From NCBI RefSeq assembly GCF_030547075.1, contig NZ_JAUOQH010000005.1, forward strand, positions 62,001-126,000: a stretch of DNA of 64,000 nt, read 5' to 3'. The DNA is from Alteromonas sp. 1_MG-2023. Its GTDB lineage: Bacteria; Pseudomonadota; Gammaproteobacteria; Enterobacterales; Alteromonadaceae. Below are positions 51,637-61,692 of this stretch, one piece after another. A program made the translations under genes and the position numbers. Positions within the stretch are counted from its first letter, which is position 1. Every line of letters starts with the position of its first letter. The notes under the pieces are model-generated. The model had not been told where the DNA came from, did no database searches, and saw only the letters and a program-made list of their open reading frames with translations.

Positions 51637-54084
51637 CTAGTTATGCAATACCACGTTCTCTAGATGCTGGGTCATTTCAGGCCATACTAGCGCCATCACG
51701 TCTTCCCGAAGTGCTTCACACTCTTCAGAGTATTTCAGGCTGCCATCTTCGGTAGAGTCTAACCAATGGTTATCTTTTAACGCGCTAATAAAGCTAGAAA
51801 GTACGTTCTTATCGTAAAACTCAGGTGAGCTTAGCCCATAAAGGGTAGATAAGCGTTCTGCCACTTGGCGGCTAGTGCGTTCAAGTGCGCCGCGACTTAT
51901 CACTTTCTCTTTGTCTAAAATAGTTAGCACTACCGCATAACGCTGCAAGGTTTCTTGCATACAACGGCTTAATAACCATGCTGAATGAAACTGCTTTTGC
52001 TGGGCATCAGGTGGAAGTAAATCACCCTCTTTAATGCGCAGTAAGCCTTGGTCAACTAATGCATCGATAAGTGCATCTGTGTGTGCAAGGGCTTCATCTT
52101 GTGACAAGTGTAAAAATAGCTCACGCTGAAGCAGTGGATACAGTGCGGCAATAAGCTGGAAAACAGAGGCTTTAGTAATCCCCTTATGCGCAAATACACT
52201 CGCCATGATAAGGCCAGGCAAAGCGAACAAGTGCAAAATATTATTACGATAATACGTAAGATAAACCGCAGATTTTGGCTGAGGACTAATTAAACGACCA
52301 TAGTCATCTTCTTTTATCTCGAATTTGCCTAGCTTCAATGTCTCGTCGAATAACGCTTTCGGACTGGCGTCAGGAATAGTGGCGTCGGCACTGAAAGGAA
52401 CAGTTTTAAACAAGTTAATGAAGTCGCCCATTGCTTGTTTAAGCTCTGCTTCACTCATGGTTTGCGTTTTAGACGACAGCAAACATAGTGACGTCAACGC
52501 CATGCCATTTACTGCTGCGGCTCGGTTAATACGCGTCATTACATTGTTTGCGAGCTCGTTTACTGCAGGTGTTAGCCATGCAGGTTTTTTCTCTGGCTCG
52601 GCATCACGGCATTCTCGCCAGTTTGGCACATGGGTTTCTAAAAATTGATTCAGCTGAATAGGCTCACCAAAGTTTACATAGCCATGGCCGTAGTTTTTAA
52701 GCTTACGAATAGCTGAAAATACTTGCCAGTTAGATTCTTTTTGCTTCTTTGTACCTTTCAATTCGTTAAGGTAGCTCTTCACTTCCATCACGTTTTCATA
52801 GCCGATATAAACCGGCACTATGCTAACGGGCCTATTAACCCCTTTCAGCATGGCTTGAATGGTCATAGCAAGCATGCCTGTTTTAGGCGGAATAAGGCGA
52901 CCAGTTCGACTACGCCCACCTTCAGGATAATACTTAACCGAATAGCCTTTATTAAACAGTAACTCTAAATACTCACGAAATACCGCGGTATACAGTTTGT
53001 TACCAGCAAAGCTTCGGCGTAAAAAGAAGGCGCCGCCTCGGCGGAATACTTTACCTATGGGCCAGAAATTGAGGTTTATACCCGCAGCGATATGCGGGGT
53101 TACCATGCCTTCATGGTAAATTACGTAGGTAAGTAAAAGGTAATCCATGTGACTACGGTGACAAGGTACGTAAACAATTTCATGACCGTTTGCGGCCAAC
53201 TCTCGAATACGTTCAGAGTGACCAACACTAATACCGTTATAAATTTTGTTCCAAATTCGGGTAAGTAGGCGGTCGCCGAAACGAATTAGCCCTTCACGAT
53301 AGTCAGCGGCTATTTCGGTAATATAAGACTGCGCTCTTTCTTTCGACGCTTCGTGAGTGATTTTTTTACTGCGAGATTCTTCCGCCATGGCACGGCGCAC
53401 CGCATCAGAGCCAAGCACGCTGTTGTTCAATTCTTGGCGCTCTAACAGGGTAGGCCCCGTCATACTTTGGCGTTTACGCTGAAAGTGAGTACTGGCTACA
53501 CGCACTAATTTATGCGCAATACTTTTGTCGCTACCATGTTGGTTTGACATAGCACGAGCCGATACTGCTTTTGAGTAATTGATAAAATTATCGCGGCCCA
53601 AAAATATCACGATAAAGAGCTTTCTTAGCCAACTTGGCGCAGCGTTGTCGGCAATAAGATCGGCTAAACCTGGTGTGCCTCGCCCTGGTGCACGGCCCCA
53701 AGTTACAAACACAGGAACGACCTGCAAATCTAATTGATGGTGATCTCTGTGCAAATGAAACAGGTCGGTAAACACATCCTCAATACCCGTATCGTCCGCT
53801 TCTGAACGAAAGATAGGCTGGGTTTTGCGTAAAAACAGCGTAGAGGGATACTCTCTTCCGGCTAACGTCAGTGTGTCCGTTGGGCTAGGTAGACCTAGCG
53901 CTTCAGTCGACATTCTAAGCGCAAGTTGATCCGTCACCGAGTTTGCTGGAAGCAGGTAAACGATAGGCTTTGATTTATCGATACCAAGCTCAGACTCTAC
54001 GTTTACGGGAATGCTGTGGGCTTTAACCAGCAACTTAACAGGATAATGAAATAGCGACAAAAGGGCTTTTCGCATCCACGACAT
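51637..54084 (-). CDS. plsB: Glycerol-3-phosphate acyltransferase
   Basis: 815 residues against about 807 in E. coli. The acyltransferase block I is H309-x4-D314 in HRSHMD, followed by GAFFLRRSF, YPEGGRSRTGR and the later PVYIGYE-like blocks, in the normal order. It acylates glycerol-3-phosphate at the first step of phospholipid synthesis, on the inner membrane. In relatives plsB lies divergent to lexA or dgkA-lexA; here about 7 kb of other genes intervene. Confidence 0.96.
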   Translation of the reverse strand: MSWMRKALLSLFHYPVKLLVKAHSIPVNVESELGIDKSKPIVYLLPANSVTDQLALRMSTEALGLPSPTDTLTLAGREYPSTLFLRKTQPIFRSEADDTGIEDVFTDLFHLHRDHHQLDLQVVPVFVTWGRAPGRGTPGLADLIADNAAPSWLRKLFIVIFLGRDNFINYSKAVSARAMSNQHGSDKSIAHKLVRVASTHFQRKRQSMTGPTLLERQELNNSVLGSDAVRRAMAEESRSKKITHEASKERAQSYITEIAADYREGLIRFGDRLLTRIWNKIYNGISVGHSERIRELAANGHEIVYVPCHRSHMDYLLLTYVIYHEGMVTPHIAAGINLNFWPIGKVFRRGGAFFLRRSFAGNKLYTAVFREYLELLFNKGYSVKYYPEGGRSRTGRLIPPKTGMLAMTIQAMLKGVNRPVSIVPVYIGYENVMEVKSYLNELKGTKKQKESNWQVFSAIRKLKNYGHGYVNFGEPIQLNQFLETHVPNWRECRDAEPEKKPAWLTPAVNELANNVMTRINRAAAVNGMALTSLCLLSSKTQTMSEAELKQAMGDFINLFKTVPFSADATIPDASPKALFDETLKLGKFEIKEDDYGRLISPQPKSAVYLTYYRNNILHLFALPGLIMASVFAHKGITKASVFQLIAALYPLLQRELFLHLSQDEALAHTDALIDALVDQGLLRIKEGDLLPPDAQQKQFHSAWLLSRCMQETLQRYAVVLTILDKEKVISRGALERTSRQVAERLSTLYGLSSPEFYDKNVLSSFISALKDNHWLDSTEDGSLKYSEECEALREDVMALVWPEMTQHLENVVLHN

Positions 54085-54228
54085 GAATTCTGTAATCCTA
54101 TGAAATTAAAACGGGGGAAGTGTACCACATCTCGTGCAATGTCACGCAGAGGCCGTGGAGCTGTTTGAAAGCGTCATTTGTATAAATTGTCACCTTAGCT
54201 ATAGATTGAGAGATTTCTTACACTCAGA

Positions 54229-54711
54229 TCAATTGGTGACAACACCTTTATAATGCATTGCCACGTCGCAGCGTTCATAAGCACAACCAAATTTTTGCAT
54301 GATTTCTTCACAATGAACAAAGCCATTTTTCTCATAAAGATGAATGGCGGCCTCGCACTTCTTATTCGTCAAAAGAAATAATGTATTAAAAGCGATGGCA
54401 GGTGCGCTGTTCAACACATGTTGCAGCAAGCCTTCGCCTACTTTCAACCCTCTTGCTTCACTGACCACACCCATCTTAGTAAGTTCGAATACCCCTTCCC
54501 CTTTTTTCATTAATGCGCATGTACCAACGATGCCAAAATCTGGATGTTCAGCAAACCAAATGTATCCACCCTTGTCGATAATATTACGCTGAGGGTTGCC
54601 AATAACGGCCTCATCAACGGGCTCTAAACGAAACATTTTGGTGATCCACTCTCTATTAATACGGTCAAAGTGAGGGGCTAGCTCGGGGGTATAGTCGAGG
54701 TAATGCAACAT
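54229..54711 (-). CDS. GNAT family N-acetyltransferase
   Basis: 160 residues from ATG 54711 (a TTG at 54723 also possible). The acetyl-CoA binding region is ELTKMGVVSEARGLKVGEGLLQH near 75-98, a variant of the R-x-x-G-x-G/A loop, with NKKCEAAIHLYEKNGF behind it. Substrate unknown. It is a single gene between plsB and a siderophore receptor; its ribosome site is weak. Confidence 0.82.
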   Translation of the reverse strand: MLHYLDYTPELAPHFDRINREWITKMFRLEPVDEAVIGNPQRNIIDKGGYIWFAEHPDFGIVGTCALMKKGEGVFELTKMGVVSEARGLKVGEGLLQHVLNSAPAIAFNTLFLLTNKKCEAAIHLYEKNGFVHCEEIMQKFGCAYERCDVAMHYKGVVTN

Positions 54712-54936
54712 GACGGAACTCAATGCTCTGATTAAGGCTAAATAAAAGAAAGGTTACTTTATGCCTTAACATCAAACTTGTCATCTCGACGTAGGCCATG
54801 TTGAAGGCACATATTCTATTGGTGAGCGCGGTTTCACTAGACTGTCTAGTCAAGCTGACGCTTTCATTTATACGAAAGTTTAATTTTTGTTAATACACCT
54901 TTTAATTAGTAAGCAATGTGTCTAGAATCCAGCCTA

Positions 54937-54955
54937 AATAAGAATATGTATCATT
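54937..54955. promoter_or_regulatory. Fur box before siderophore receptor
   Basis: AATAAGAATATGTATCATT agrees with the Fur consensus at 14 of 18 fixed positions; ends 36 bp before the start codon of the receptor. Confidence 0.6.
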
Positions 54956-54991
54956 TTTAATACTGTTTAAATTATTATTAAGGAGATTTGC

Positions 54992-57106
54992 TTGAAACCT
55001 GGTAAAGCAATTATTTCTACTGCTGTTCTATTGGCACTTTATGGCACACCTATTTTGGCTCAAGACAAAAAGGTTAAATCGGATGAAAGCGTTGAACGTA
55101 TTACTGTACGTGGCGCCTTCTTTGGTCAGCAAGTGGCCACAGCGGTTAAAACCCCTACATTGCTAATCAATGTGCCTCAGTCGGTCTCCGTAGTAAGTGC
55201 GCAGCAAATTTCAGAACAAGCATTGTTTAGTATCGCCGATGTTATGCAATACACCCCAGGTGTGAGCATTGGACTGGGTGAAGATCATCGCGATCAGGTG
55301 ACTATTCGTGGTCAAAACACCACTGCCGATTTCTTTGTCGATGGTCTTCGTGACGACGTTCAATATTTCCGCCCTCTCTATAACTTAGAGCGCGTTGAAA
55401 TCTTGCGTGGCGCGAACGCACTGCTATTTGGTCGCGGAGGCGGCGGTGGCGTGGTTAACCGTGTGACTAAAGTGGCCAGTAGTGCAGAAGATTTCACTAC
55501 ACTGTCTGCCGGTATTGATACCTTTGGCGCAGGTTCTATTAGTGTCGACACCAATAAAGTCATAGATGCTAATAATGCTTTTCGTTTTAACGGTGTATTT
55601 GACAGTATTGATAATCATCGTGATTTTAAAGACGGTGAACGTTACGCGATTAACCCTACCTACACATGGCTGGCTAACGACGACACTACGGTAGTGGCAT
55701 CTTACGAATACGTAAATGATGACCGTTTAGTAGATAGAGGTATACCTTCATTAGATGGTGCGCCGCTGGAAGGCTTTGACGACACTTATTTTGGTGATCC
55801 AGACTTCAACAATACTACTCTAGAAGCCCATATTGCTCGCGTTCGTGTTGATCATTCTTTATCGCAATATTGGAACTTGAACGGTACCGTTCAAGTTGCA
55901 GATTATGATAAAGCTTATCAGAACTTGTACCCCGTTAATTTTGACGCTGATGCAGGCACAGTAACGTTAGACGGATATCGTGATACCACCGCCCGTGAGA
56001 ACACCTTAGTTCAACTAAACCTAATTGGTCAGTTTGCCACGGGCGATATTACCCATACATTATTGACGGGTGTGGAATACGGCAGCCAAGATACAGAAAA
56101 CGCCCGTCGTGACGCGTTTTTTGCTGACAGCCAAGACGATCAAGTCACTTTTACGTTTAGCGACCCATTAGTTATTCCTTCAATGACGCTAACAGACCCA
56201 GTAAGGGATCGTGCATCAGATGTCACCTTTACGTCAGCGTTCGTGCAAGATGAAATTAAACTAAACGACAATTGGATTGTGGTGGCCGGTCTTCGCTACG
56301 ACAATTTTGATATCGATGTGGTAGATAGCATTGAAGTAGCAAACGGTGCTGACGACGGCAACGATGGTTTTCTATCAAGCTCTGATTCACAAGTGTCGCC
56401 TCGAGCAGGTGTAATTTACAAGCCAGCGGAATCAGTATCGATTTACGCCAGTTACAGTAAATCGTTCTTGCCTCGTTCTGGTGATCAATTCCTTTCGCTC
56501 TCACTTTCAAGCCAAGCGCTAGAAGCAGAAGAGTTTGAAAATAAAGAAATTGGCGTTAAGTGGAATTTATCTGACTCGCTAAGCGTGACAGCAGCGGCAT
56601 TTGAAGTTGAACGTGAAAACGGTACAGCGCAAGATCCTAACAATCCAGAAGCGTCTATTTTAACTGGTACCGAAACCAAAGGTTTTGAAGTGCAGGTGGT
56701 GGGCAAGCTTTCAGAGCGTTGGGCAATCAATGCTGGTTATAGCAACCTAGATGGTGAAGAAATGGGCCGAATTGTAGATGGCACATTGGCGAACCGCGAT
56801 TTAGCGCAGTTACCTGAGCATATGCTGACGTTATGGAACCAGTATGAAGTAGACGATAAATGGCGTGTTGCATTAGGCGTGATTTACCAGTCTGAACAGT
56901 ACGCGTCATTAAATAACACCGTTGAACTACCTGACTTTGTTCGCGTAGACGCTGCACTTTATTACGATTACAGCGAAGACGTTAAAATTCAGCTAAATGT
57001 GGAAAACCTATTTGATGAGGACTACTTCCCGTCGGCGCATAACGATAACAATATTGCTACCGGCGAGCCGCTTAACGCCCGTGTAAGTTTGCAATATCGA
57101 TTCTAA
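54992..57106 (+). CDS. TonB-dependent siderophore receptor
   Basis: 704 residues from a TTG seven bases after AAGGAG. Signal peptide to about residue 23 (ILAQ), plug domain with TPTLLINVPQSVSVVS and FVDGLRDDVQYFRPLYNLE-like and LFGRGGGGGVVNRVTK, and a 22-strand barrel ending in LQYRF. The TIGR01783-type motif set points to iron-siderophore (hydroxamate or catecholate) import. A Fur box upstream supports iron control. No siderophore biosynthesis gene is near. A terminator follows. Confidence 0.92.
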   Translation: MKPGKAIISTAVLLALYGTPILAQDKKVKSDESVERITVRGAFFGQQVATAVKTPTLLINVPQSVSVVSAQQISEQALFSIADVMQYTPGVSIGLGEDHRDQVTIRGQNTTADFFVDGLRDDVQYFRPLYNLERVEILRGANALLFGRGGGGGVVNRVTKVASSAEDFTTLSAGIDTFGAGSISVDTNKVIDANNAFRFNGVFDSIDNHRDFKDGERYAINPTYTWLANDDTTVVASYEYVNDDRLVDRGIPSLDGAPLEGFDDTYFGDPDFNNTTLEAHIARVRVDHSLSQYWNLNGTVQVADYDKAYQNLYPVNFDADAGTVTLDGYRDTTARENTLVQLNLIGQFATGDITHTLLTGVEYGSQDTENARRDAFFADSQDDQVTFTFSDPLVIPSMTLTDPVRDRASDVTFTSAFVQDEIKLNDNWIVVAGLRYDNFDIDVVDSIEVANGADDGNDGFLSSSDSQVSPRAGVIYKPAESVSIYASYSKSFLPRSGDQFLSLSLSSQALEAEEFENKEIGVKWNLSDSLSVTAAAFEVERENGTAQDPNNPEASILTGTETKGFEVQVVGKLSERWAINAGYSNLDGEEMGRIVDGTLANRDLAQLPEHMLTLWNQYEVDDKWRVALGVIYQSEQYASLNNTVELPDFVRVDAALYYDYSEDVKIQLNVENLFDEDYFPSAHNDNNIATGEPLNARVSLQYRF

Positions 57107-57132
57107 GATTAGCAATTAAAAGTCAATAGTAT

Positions 57133-57155
57133 AAGCGGTCAAATGGCCGCTTTTT
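57133..57155 (+). terminator. Terminator after siderophore receptor
   Basis: AAGCGG / CCGCTT arms around an 8-nt loop, followed by five T. Confidence 0.8.
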
Positions 57156-57262
57156 ACATTAAATTTACCTCATTTCGAAGATTTTAAGTAAGATCCTATT
57201 GTTCAAATAATATCACTAGGGTATTTTTACCCGCGAAAAATAAAAATCAAGGACGATAAAAA

Positions 57263-60200
57263 GTGAAAAAACTTGTCTGTATTTCTGTGCTTGCTTCAAG
57301 CTTACTAACAATAACCGCCTGTGGTGGTGGAGGTGGATCCGATTCCAATCCACCAGTTACGCCAATTGTTCCACCAGTATCAACAGCCATCGATAAAATT
57401 CAAGACGCATCTAATTACACTTCTAGTGAGTTGCGAAGTGCTGCTATTTCTATTGCTAATGAAGACTATGCTGGTAGTAGCGCAAACTCGGAGGTTACTC
57501 CTGCCATAGCTGAGGAAGCTTACAACCTATTGTTTGGTGAATCTCAGTTGGTTATTCCCAGTATTGGGGATGAAGACTTCTCCGGTGCAATTGATGCTAG
57601 CGGGAATGTAGATGCTACCTATCAGTGCGGTGAAAGGGGAACAGTAAGATATCAAGGTAAGGTTGAGAGCGCCGAGACAATTAAGCTTTCGCTAACATAC
57701 TCAAACTGCCAGTATTTTTACGATAATATGACCATAAATGGGACTGCAGCGCTCGATGTATTGTCAGTAGATGAAGGTAACTTTCACTTCGTAACATATT
57801 TTGGCGATCTCCAGTGGGCGTATGATGACGTTATAACGAAGCTATCTGGCTACGCCTCCTATAAAAACACTGGAACTGATTATGAAACCGGCTATAGCGA
57901 TACTTTTGAACAGTACATTACCGCGAGAATAGGTGAAAATAGCTATAAATTCGATATGACCTCGAATGAGACCTATAGCTACTCCACGGATACCATTTCA
58001 ATGGAAGGCGATGTCTATATTGGAAATGCGGGGAAAGTAAAAGTTTCGTTCGACGTTGAAGGTGAATATCCGCCGTACCTGTATAATGCCACCGTATTAA
58101 TAGAAGGTACGAATAAAGCGGCTTTTATTTTTGAACAGGGTCCAGTTAAATTTGTCGTTGATACCGATGGTGATGATGTCTACGACATGGGTGTTTATTA
58201 CATTGACGTTTATGAGTTGCTGTATGGAAATAATAACAAAACATTATTTCCGCTAGACGAGCTTTCTCTGCCTCCATCAGCTGGTGCGCCTAATTTAATC
58301 TACCCTTGGGGTGATATTTATACTACTACCAACATAGTCGTATCCCCTGGCTATTATGACGACCCTGATAATACCTTTGATGAATTAACAATAAGCTATC
58401 GCTGGTATTTAAATGATGTCCTGCTTGAAGCGTATACATCGGACACTTTGCCTGCTTATGTGGCAGCCTTTGGCGACAAATTAGAAGTATCTATGGTGGT
58501 CTCTGACGGTGCCAATACTATTGAATCATGGCCGTTGAATATTGTCATTAGCGATAGCCCTACAGAAGTTGTTATCGAAAACCTTCCCGACGAAATTCAA
58601 ACCGGAGACTATATCGAATTTACAGTTGCGATTAGTGATCCCGACACCGGCGAAACTTCAGCTGGGGTAGCGCTAATTGCTGGACCTGATGGAGTGGTAG
58701 TCTCTGATAGCGGTGTAATTGGCTGGCAAGTACCTGATGAGCAATTATTTCCATTGCAATATTTCACATTTGTCTTTTCTGAAGACGGTGCGACTCCAGA
58801 AACATATATTGAACGTGTTGTCACCGTTAAGTCAGACAGAGATATAACGTTAGCGCGCTCAGGACTGCTTGTACCTAGTTCCAACAATGCAATGCACGTA
58901 GCAGATATAACCGGAGATGGTAACAACGAATTAGTGTCTACAGACTCTAACTCCAATGTTTTCACGCTTTCATTGATTGATGGGCGCTACCAACAAACGT
59001 GGTTATATCCTTATATGCTTCCAACCGAGGGATTACATCGACAGGTACTGATTAGCGATGTGAATAGCGATGATAAAGACGATATTCTTATTGTGACGGA
59101 ATATGGTGTGTCGGTAGTTACTGATACAGATAAAATGGCTGAAACTCTGTTCGAAAGTGAGATGGAAATTCGAAGCGCTACCCTTGCGGATATCGATGGC
59201 GATGGTATCGAAGAGCTTATTTATCTAGTTGCTACTGAAAATTACAGCGAAGATACAACAGCGAATGTTATCGCTTTAGATTCACCAGAAACTACGCTAT
59301 TTAGTTTTGATGTTGGTAATGCAAAAGAAATCGCTGTTGCTAATGTTGATAATGATTCAGCACTGGAGCTTATCGCTAATAGTGGTTTCGTTTATGACTT
59401 GGTATCGGGTGAAAATCAATGGGTTAAAAGCAATGGTTTTGGCGATGCGCATATTGCTGTTCCGGATTTTGACGGAGATGGCGTGAGTGAAATCGTGGGT
59501 GCTGGTTATTGGGGCCATGTTGAAGTGTACTCAGCCGTTACTAAAGTGCAGCTCGATAACTTTGATAACTTCAATACGTGTGATATCAGCGATGCGACAT
59601 TGTCTGAGCAATCTGTACTCCTTGTCGGCGATTGCCAATGGGGAGACGTTACCGCCTACACCATGACCGATGGTAGTTTAAGCGAACTATGGCGAGTGAG
59701 CTCTCAGGATCATGGTGTAATGTCGATTACAGTGGGTGATATAGATAATGATGGTTCAACTGAGGTGTTGTGGGGAACGGGGGTGTCGTCTACTGGTGCT
59801 GATGAACTTATTACCGCAGAACTGAATGGCAGTACCATTACTATTAAAGAAGATGCAACGGAAGTACAGTTAGATAGCTTTTCGTCATCTGGTTGGGCAA
59901 ATGTCATCGACGATGAGGAACGCGCAATATACTTTATCTCATCAACTGAAAGTGGCTATGGCTCATCACGTTACATCATGTTAGATAAAGAAGGGAATGT
60001 AGAACTAAGTGATACGGTTTCTGAGAACTGGGGAGCCGGCGCTAACTCTATTGCTATCGACTTTAACAATGATGGAGCTGGAGATTTGTTTTCATCAAGG
60101 GCCAGTTATTATGATGGAGGCTTTGCAGCTATCCAGCTACATAATGGAGAGATTCACTGGCAGTACGATTCAACCAACAATAGCAGTATTGGTATAATAG

Positions 60201-60844
60201 AAGCATTAGATATTAATTTTGACGGCTTCACCGACGCATTAGTGATGATAGGGACTGAACTGTATATTTTTGATGTTCAAAATCAATCAGTCATTGCGAA
60301 CTATAATTACGGGTACGTTAGGAACTTAGCTCCCTTTGTATCGGATGGTACTGCATATATAGTGTTAACATCTGATAATTCTGGGGTAGAAGTTTTAGCT
60401 ATGACGGACGCAGGATTGTCACAAGTCGCCTCTACTGACGCAATATGTAGCGAATTAATTACGTTAAACGCAGATTCAGATGCACAGCCTGAGTTAGCAT
60501 GTACGAATTATAGTAATGAACTTGTTATTTATGAGTTTTCCGGTGATGCACTGATTGAAAGTTCACGTAAAAATATGCCTGCTAATATATATAACATTCA
60601 AGCTGATGTAACGACTGACCAAAATCAGAGCCTTATTGGCATAAGCCATAATCCCCATGACTATTCTCTTGCTACTATTAGTCAATTAGTTAGTTTTGGA
60701 ACTGATGGCTTTACTCGGTGGCGCAGCCCTGGATTTTCAGCTCAGCCTACTCAACGATATGGTAATTTGAAAGTCCGTAAAGGAGATTCAGGGAGCCTTG
60801 AAGTGCAGATGTCTTCTTACTCAAGTGCCTTTTGGGTGCATTAG
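57263..60844 (+). CDS. Large FG-GAP/VCBS-repeat lipoprotein
   Basis: 1193 residues. A lipoprotein signal with lipobox ITAC (C20) is followed by a Gly/Ser/Pro linker, an unknown N-terminal domain (about 45-340), one or two Ig/cadherin-like domains (about 345-530), and a C-terminal beta-propeller (about 540-1190) with at least eight calcium-binding-like loops such as DIDGDGIEEL, DFDGDGVSEI and DIDNDGSTEV. The plan fits a surface adhesion or polymer-binding lipoprotein; function and ligand are not known. Own transcription unit between two terminators. No close family name is recognised. Confidence 0.85.
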   Translation: MKKLVCISVLASSLLTITACGGGGGSDSNPPVTPIVPPVSTAIDKIQDASNYTSSELRSAAISIANEDYAGSSANSEVTPAIAEEAYNLLFGESQLVIPSIGDEDFSGAIDASGNVDATYQCGERGTVRYQGKVESAETIKLSLTYSNCQYFYDNMTINGTAALDVLSVDEGNFHFVTYFGDLQWAYDDVITKLSGYASYKNTGTDYETGYSDTFEQYITARIGENSYKFDMTSNETYSYSTDTISMEGDVYIGNAGKVKVSFDVEGEYPPYLYNATVLIEGTNKAAFIFEQGPVKFVVDTDGDDVYDMGVYYIDVYELLYGNNNKTLFPLDELSLPPSAGAPNLIYPWGDIYTTTNIVVSPGYYDDPDNTFDELTISYRWYLNDVLLEAYTSDTLPAYVAAFGDKLEVSMVVSDGANTIESWPLNIVISDSPTEVVIENLPDEIQTGDYIEFTVAISDPDTGETSAGVALIAGPDGVVVSDSGVIGWQVPDEQLFPLQYFTFVFSEDGATPETYIERVVTVKSDRDITLARSGLLVPSSNNAMHVADITGDGNNELVSTDSNSNVFTLSLIDGRYQQTWLYPYMLPTEGLHRQVLISDVNSDDKDDILIVTEYGVSVVTDTDKMAETLFESEMEIRSATLADIDGDGIEELIYLVATENYSEDTTANVIALDSPETTLFSFDVGNAKEIAVANVDNDSALELIANSGFVYDLVSGENQWVKSNGFGDAHIAVPDFDGDGVSEIVGAGYWGHVEVYSAVTKVQLDNFDNFNTCDISDATLSEQSVLLVGDCQWGDVTAYTMTDGSLSELWRVSSQDHGVMSITVGDIDNDGSTEVLWGTGVSSTGADELITAELNGSTITIKEDATEVQLDSFSSSGWANVIDDEERAIYFISSTESGYGSSRYIMLDKEGNVELSDTVSENWGAGANSIAIDFNNDGAGDLFSSRASYYDGGFAAIQLHNGEIHWQYDSTNNSSIGIIEALDINFDGFTDALVMIGTELYIFDVQNQSVIANYNYGYVRNLAPFVSDGTAYIVLTSDNSGVEVLAMTDAGLSQVASTDAICSELITLNADSDAQPELACTNYSNELVIYEFSGDALIESSRKNMPANIYNIQADVTTDQNQSLIGISHNPHDYSLATISQLVSFGTDGFTRWRSPGFSAQPTQRYGNLKVRKGDSGSLEVQMSSYSSAFWVH

Positions 60845-60868
60845 TAAGCTCTAAATTCGTAAGGTATG

Positions 60869-60906
60869 AAAAAAGGGCTCTACTTAGGTAGGGCCTTTTG
60901 TTTTAA
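60869..60906 (+). terminator. Terminator after FG-GAP lipoprotein
   Basis: AAAAGGGCTCTAC pairs imperfectly with GTAGGGCCTTTT around TTAG, followed by TTTTGTTTT. Confidence 0.7.
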
Positions 60907-60977
60907 ATAGTAAGTGTACTGGGTGGTAAATGTTCATAGCACGTAAATAGCATCAAGCGCTTGTTATTTCCTTTTAG

Positions 60978-60993
60978 GTGTATATACTTACAG
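60978..60993. promoter_or_regulatory. SOS (LexA) box 1
   Basis: GTGTATATACTTACAG, the TGT-N8-ACAG core of the LexA box with G instead of C at the first place. Upstream of lexA, as in E. coli, where two boxes are also present. Confidence 0.8.
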
Positions 60994-60996
60994 GAA

Positions 60997-61012
60997 CTGT
61001 ATAGACAGACAG
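60997..61012. promoter_or_regulatory. SOS (LexA) box 2
   Basis: CTGTATAGACAGACAG fits CTGT-N8-ACAG exactly, 7 bp before the lexA start. With box 1 it gives tight autoregulation. Confidence 0.85.
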
Positions 61013-61019
61013 GTCTTTT

Positions 61020-61646
61020 ATGCGCCCACTCACAGCAAGACAAACAGAAGTTCTCGAGCTAATAAAAACAACCATGCTCGAAACTGGCATGCCGCCTACC
61101 CGTGCAGAAATTGCCCGTCATTTAGGTTTTCGTTCTGCGAATGCCGCTGAAGAACATTTAAAAGCGCTGGCCCGTAAAGGCGTCATCGAAATCCTTCCAG
61201 GCACCTCTCGTGGTATTAAGTTGAATATTCCACTTGAAGATGAAGCCCCTGAAGAAGAAGGTCTACCTCTTATTGGTCGAGTAGCCGCAGGTGAGCCGAT
61301 TCTTGCGCAAGAGCATATAGAATCTCATTATAAGGTCGATCCCGCGCTGTTTCAGCCTCACGCCGACTTCTTGCTTCGTGTAAGCGGTATGAGTATGAAA
61401 GACATTGGTATTCTTGATGGTGACTTGCTAGCGGTGCACCGCACTACCGATGTTCACAATGGCCAAGTCGTTGTAGCCCGTGTCGATGAAGACGTTACCG
61501 TTAAGCGTCTCGAAAAGCGCGGCCGTGAAGTATTACTTCATGCAGAAAACGATGAATTTTCACCTATCAAAGTTGATTTGGCTTCTGAGCCTTTCTCAAT
61601 CGAAGGTATTGCCGTTGGCGTGATTCGAAATGCTGATTGGATGTAG
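61020..61646 (+). CDS. lexA: LexA repressor/protease
   Basis: 208 residues. The winged helix-turn-helix ([23 protein letters not shown] in parts) is at 28-50, the self-cleavage site A90-G91 in VAAGEP, and the catalytic S125 (GMSM) and K162 (VTVKR) follow. It represses SOS genes and cleaves itself when RecA filaments form. Two LexA boxes precede it. The ribosome site is weak (AGG). Confidence 0.97.
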   Translation: MRPLTARQTEVLELIKTTMLETGMPPTRAEIARHLGFRSANAAEEHLKALARKGVIEILPGTSRGIKLNIPLEDEAPEEEGLPLIGRVAAGEPILAQEHIESHYKVDPALFQPHADFLLRVSGMSMKDIGILDGDLLAVHRTTDVHNGQVVVARVDEDVTVKRLEKRGREVLLHAENDEFSPIKVDLASEPFSIEGIAVGVIRNADWM

Positions 61647-61667
61647 CCTTTTGGCAATGTAATAAAG

Positions 61668-61692
61668 AAAGCGGCTTTTAGGCCGCTTTTTT
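61668..61692 (+). terminator. lexA terminator
   Basis: AAAGCGGC / GCCGCTTT arms around TTTTAG followed by six T. Confidence 0.88.

Noticed and set aside
54837-54849. CTAGAC-T-GTCTAG palindrome as an operator of the siderophore receptor
   Set aside because: About 140 bp upstream of the start and short; a Fur box closer to the gene explains control better.
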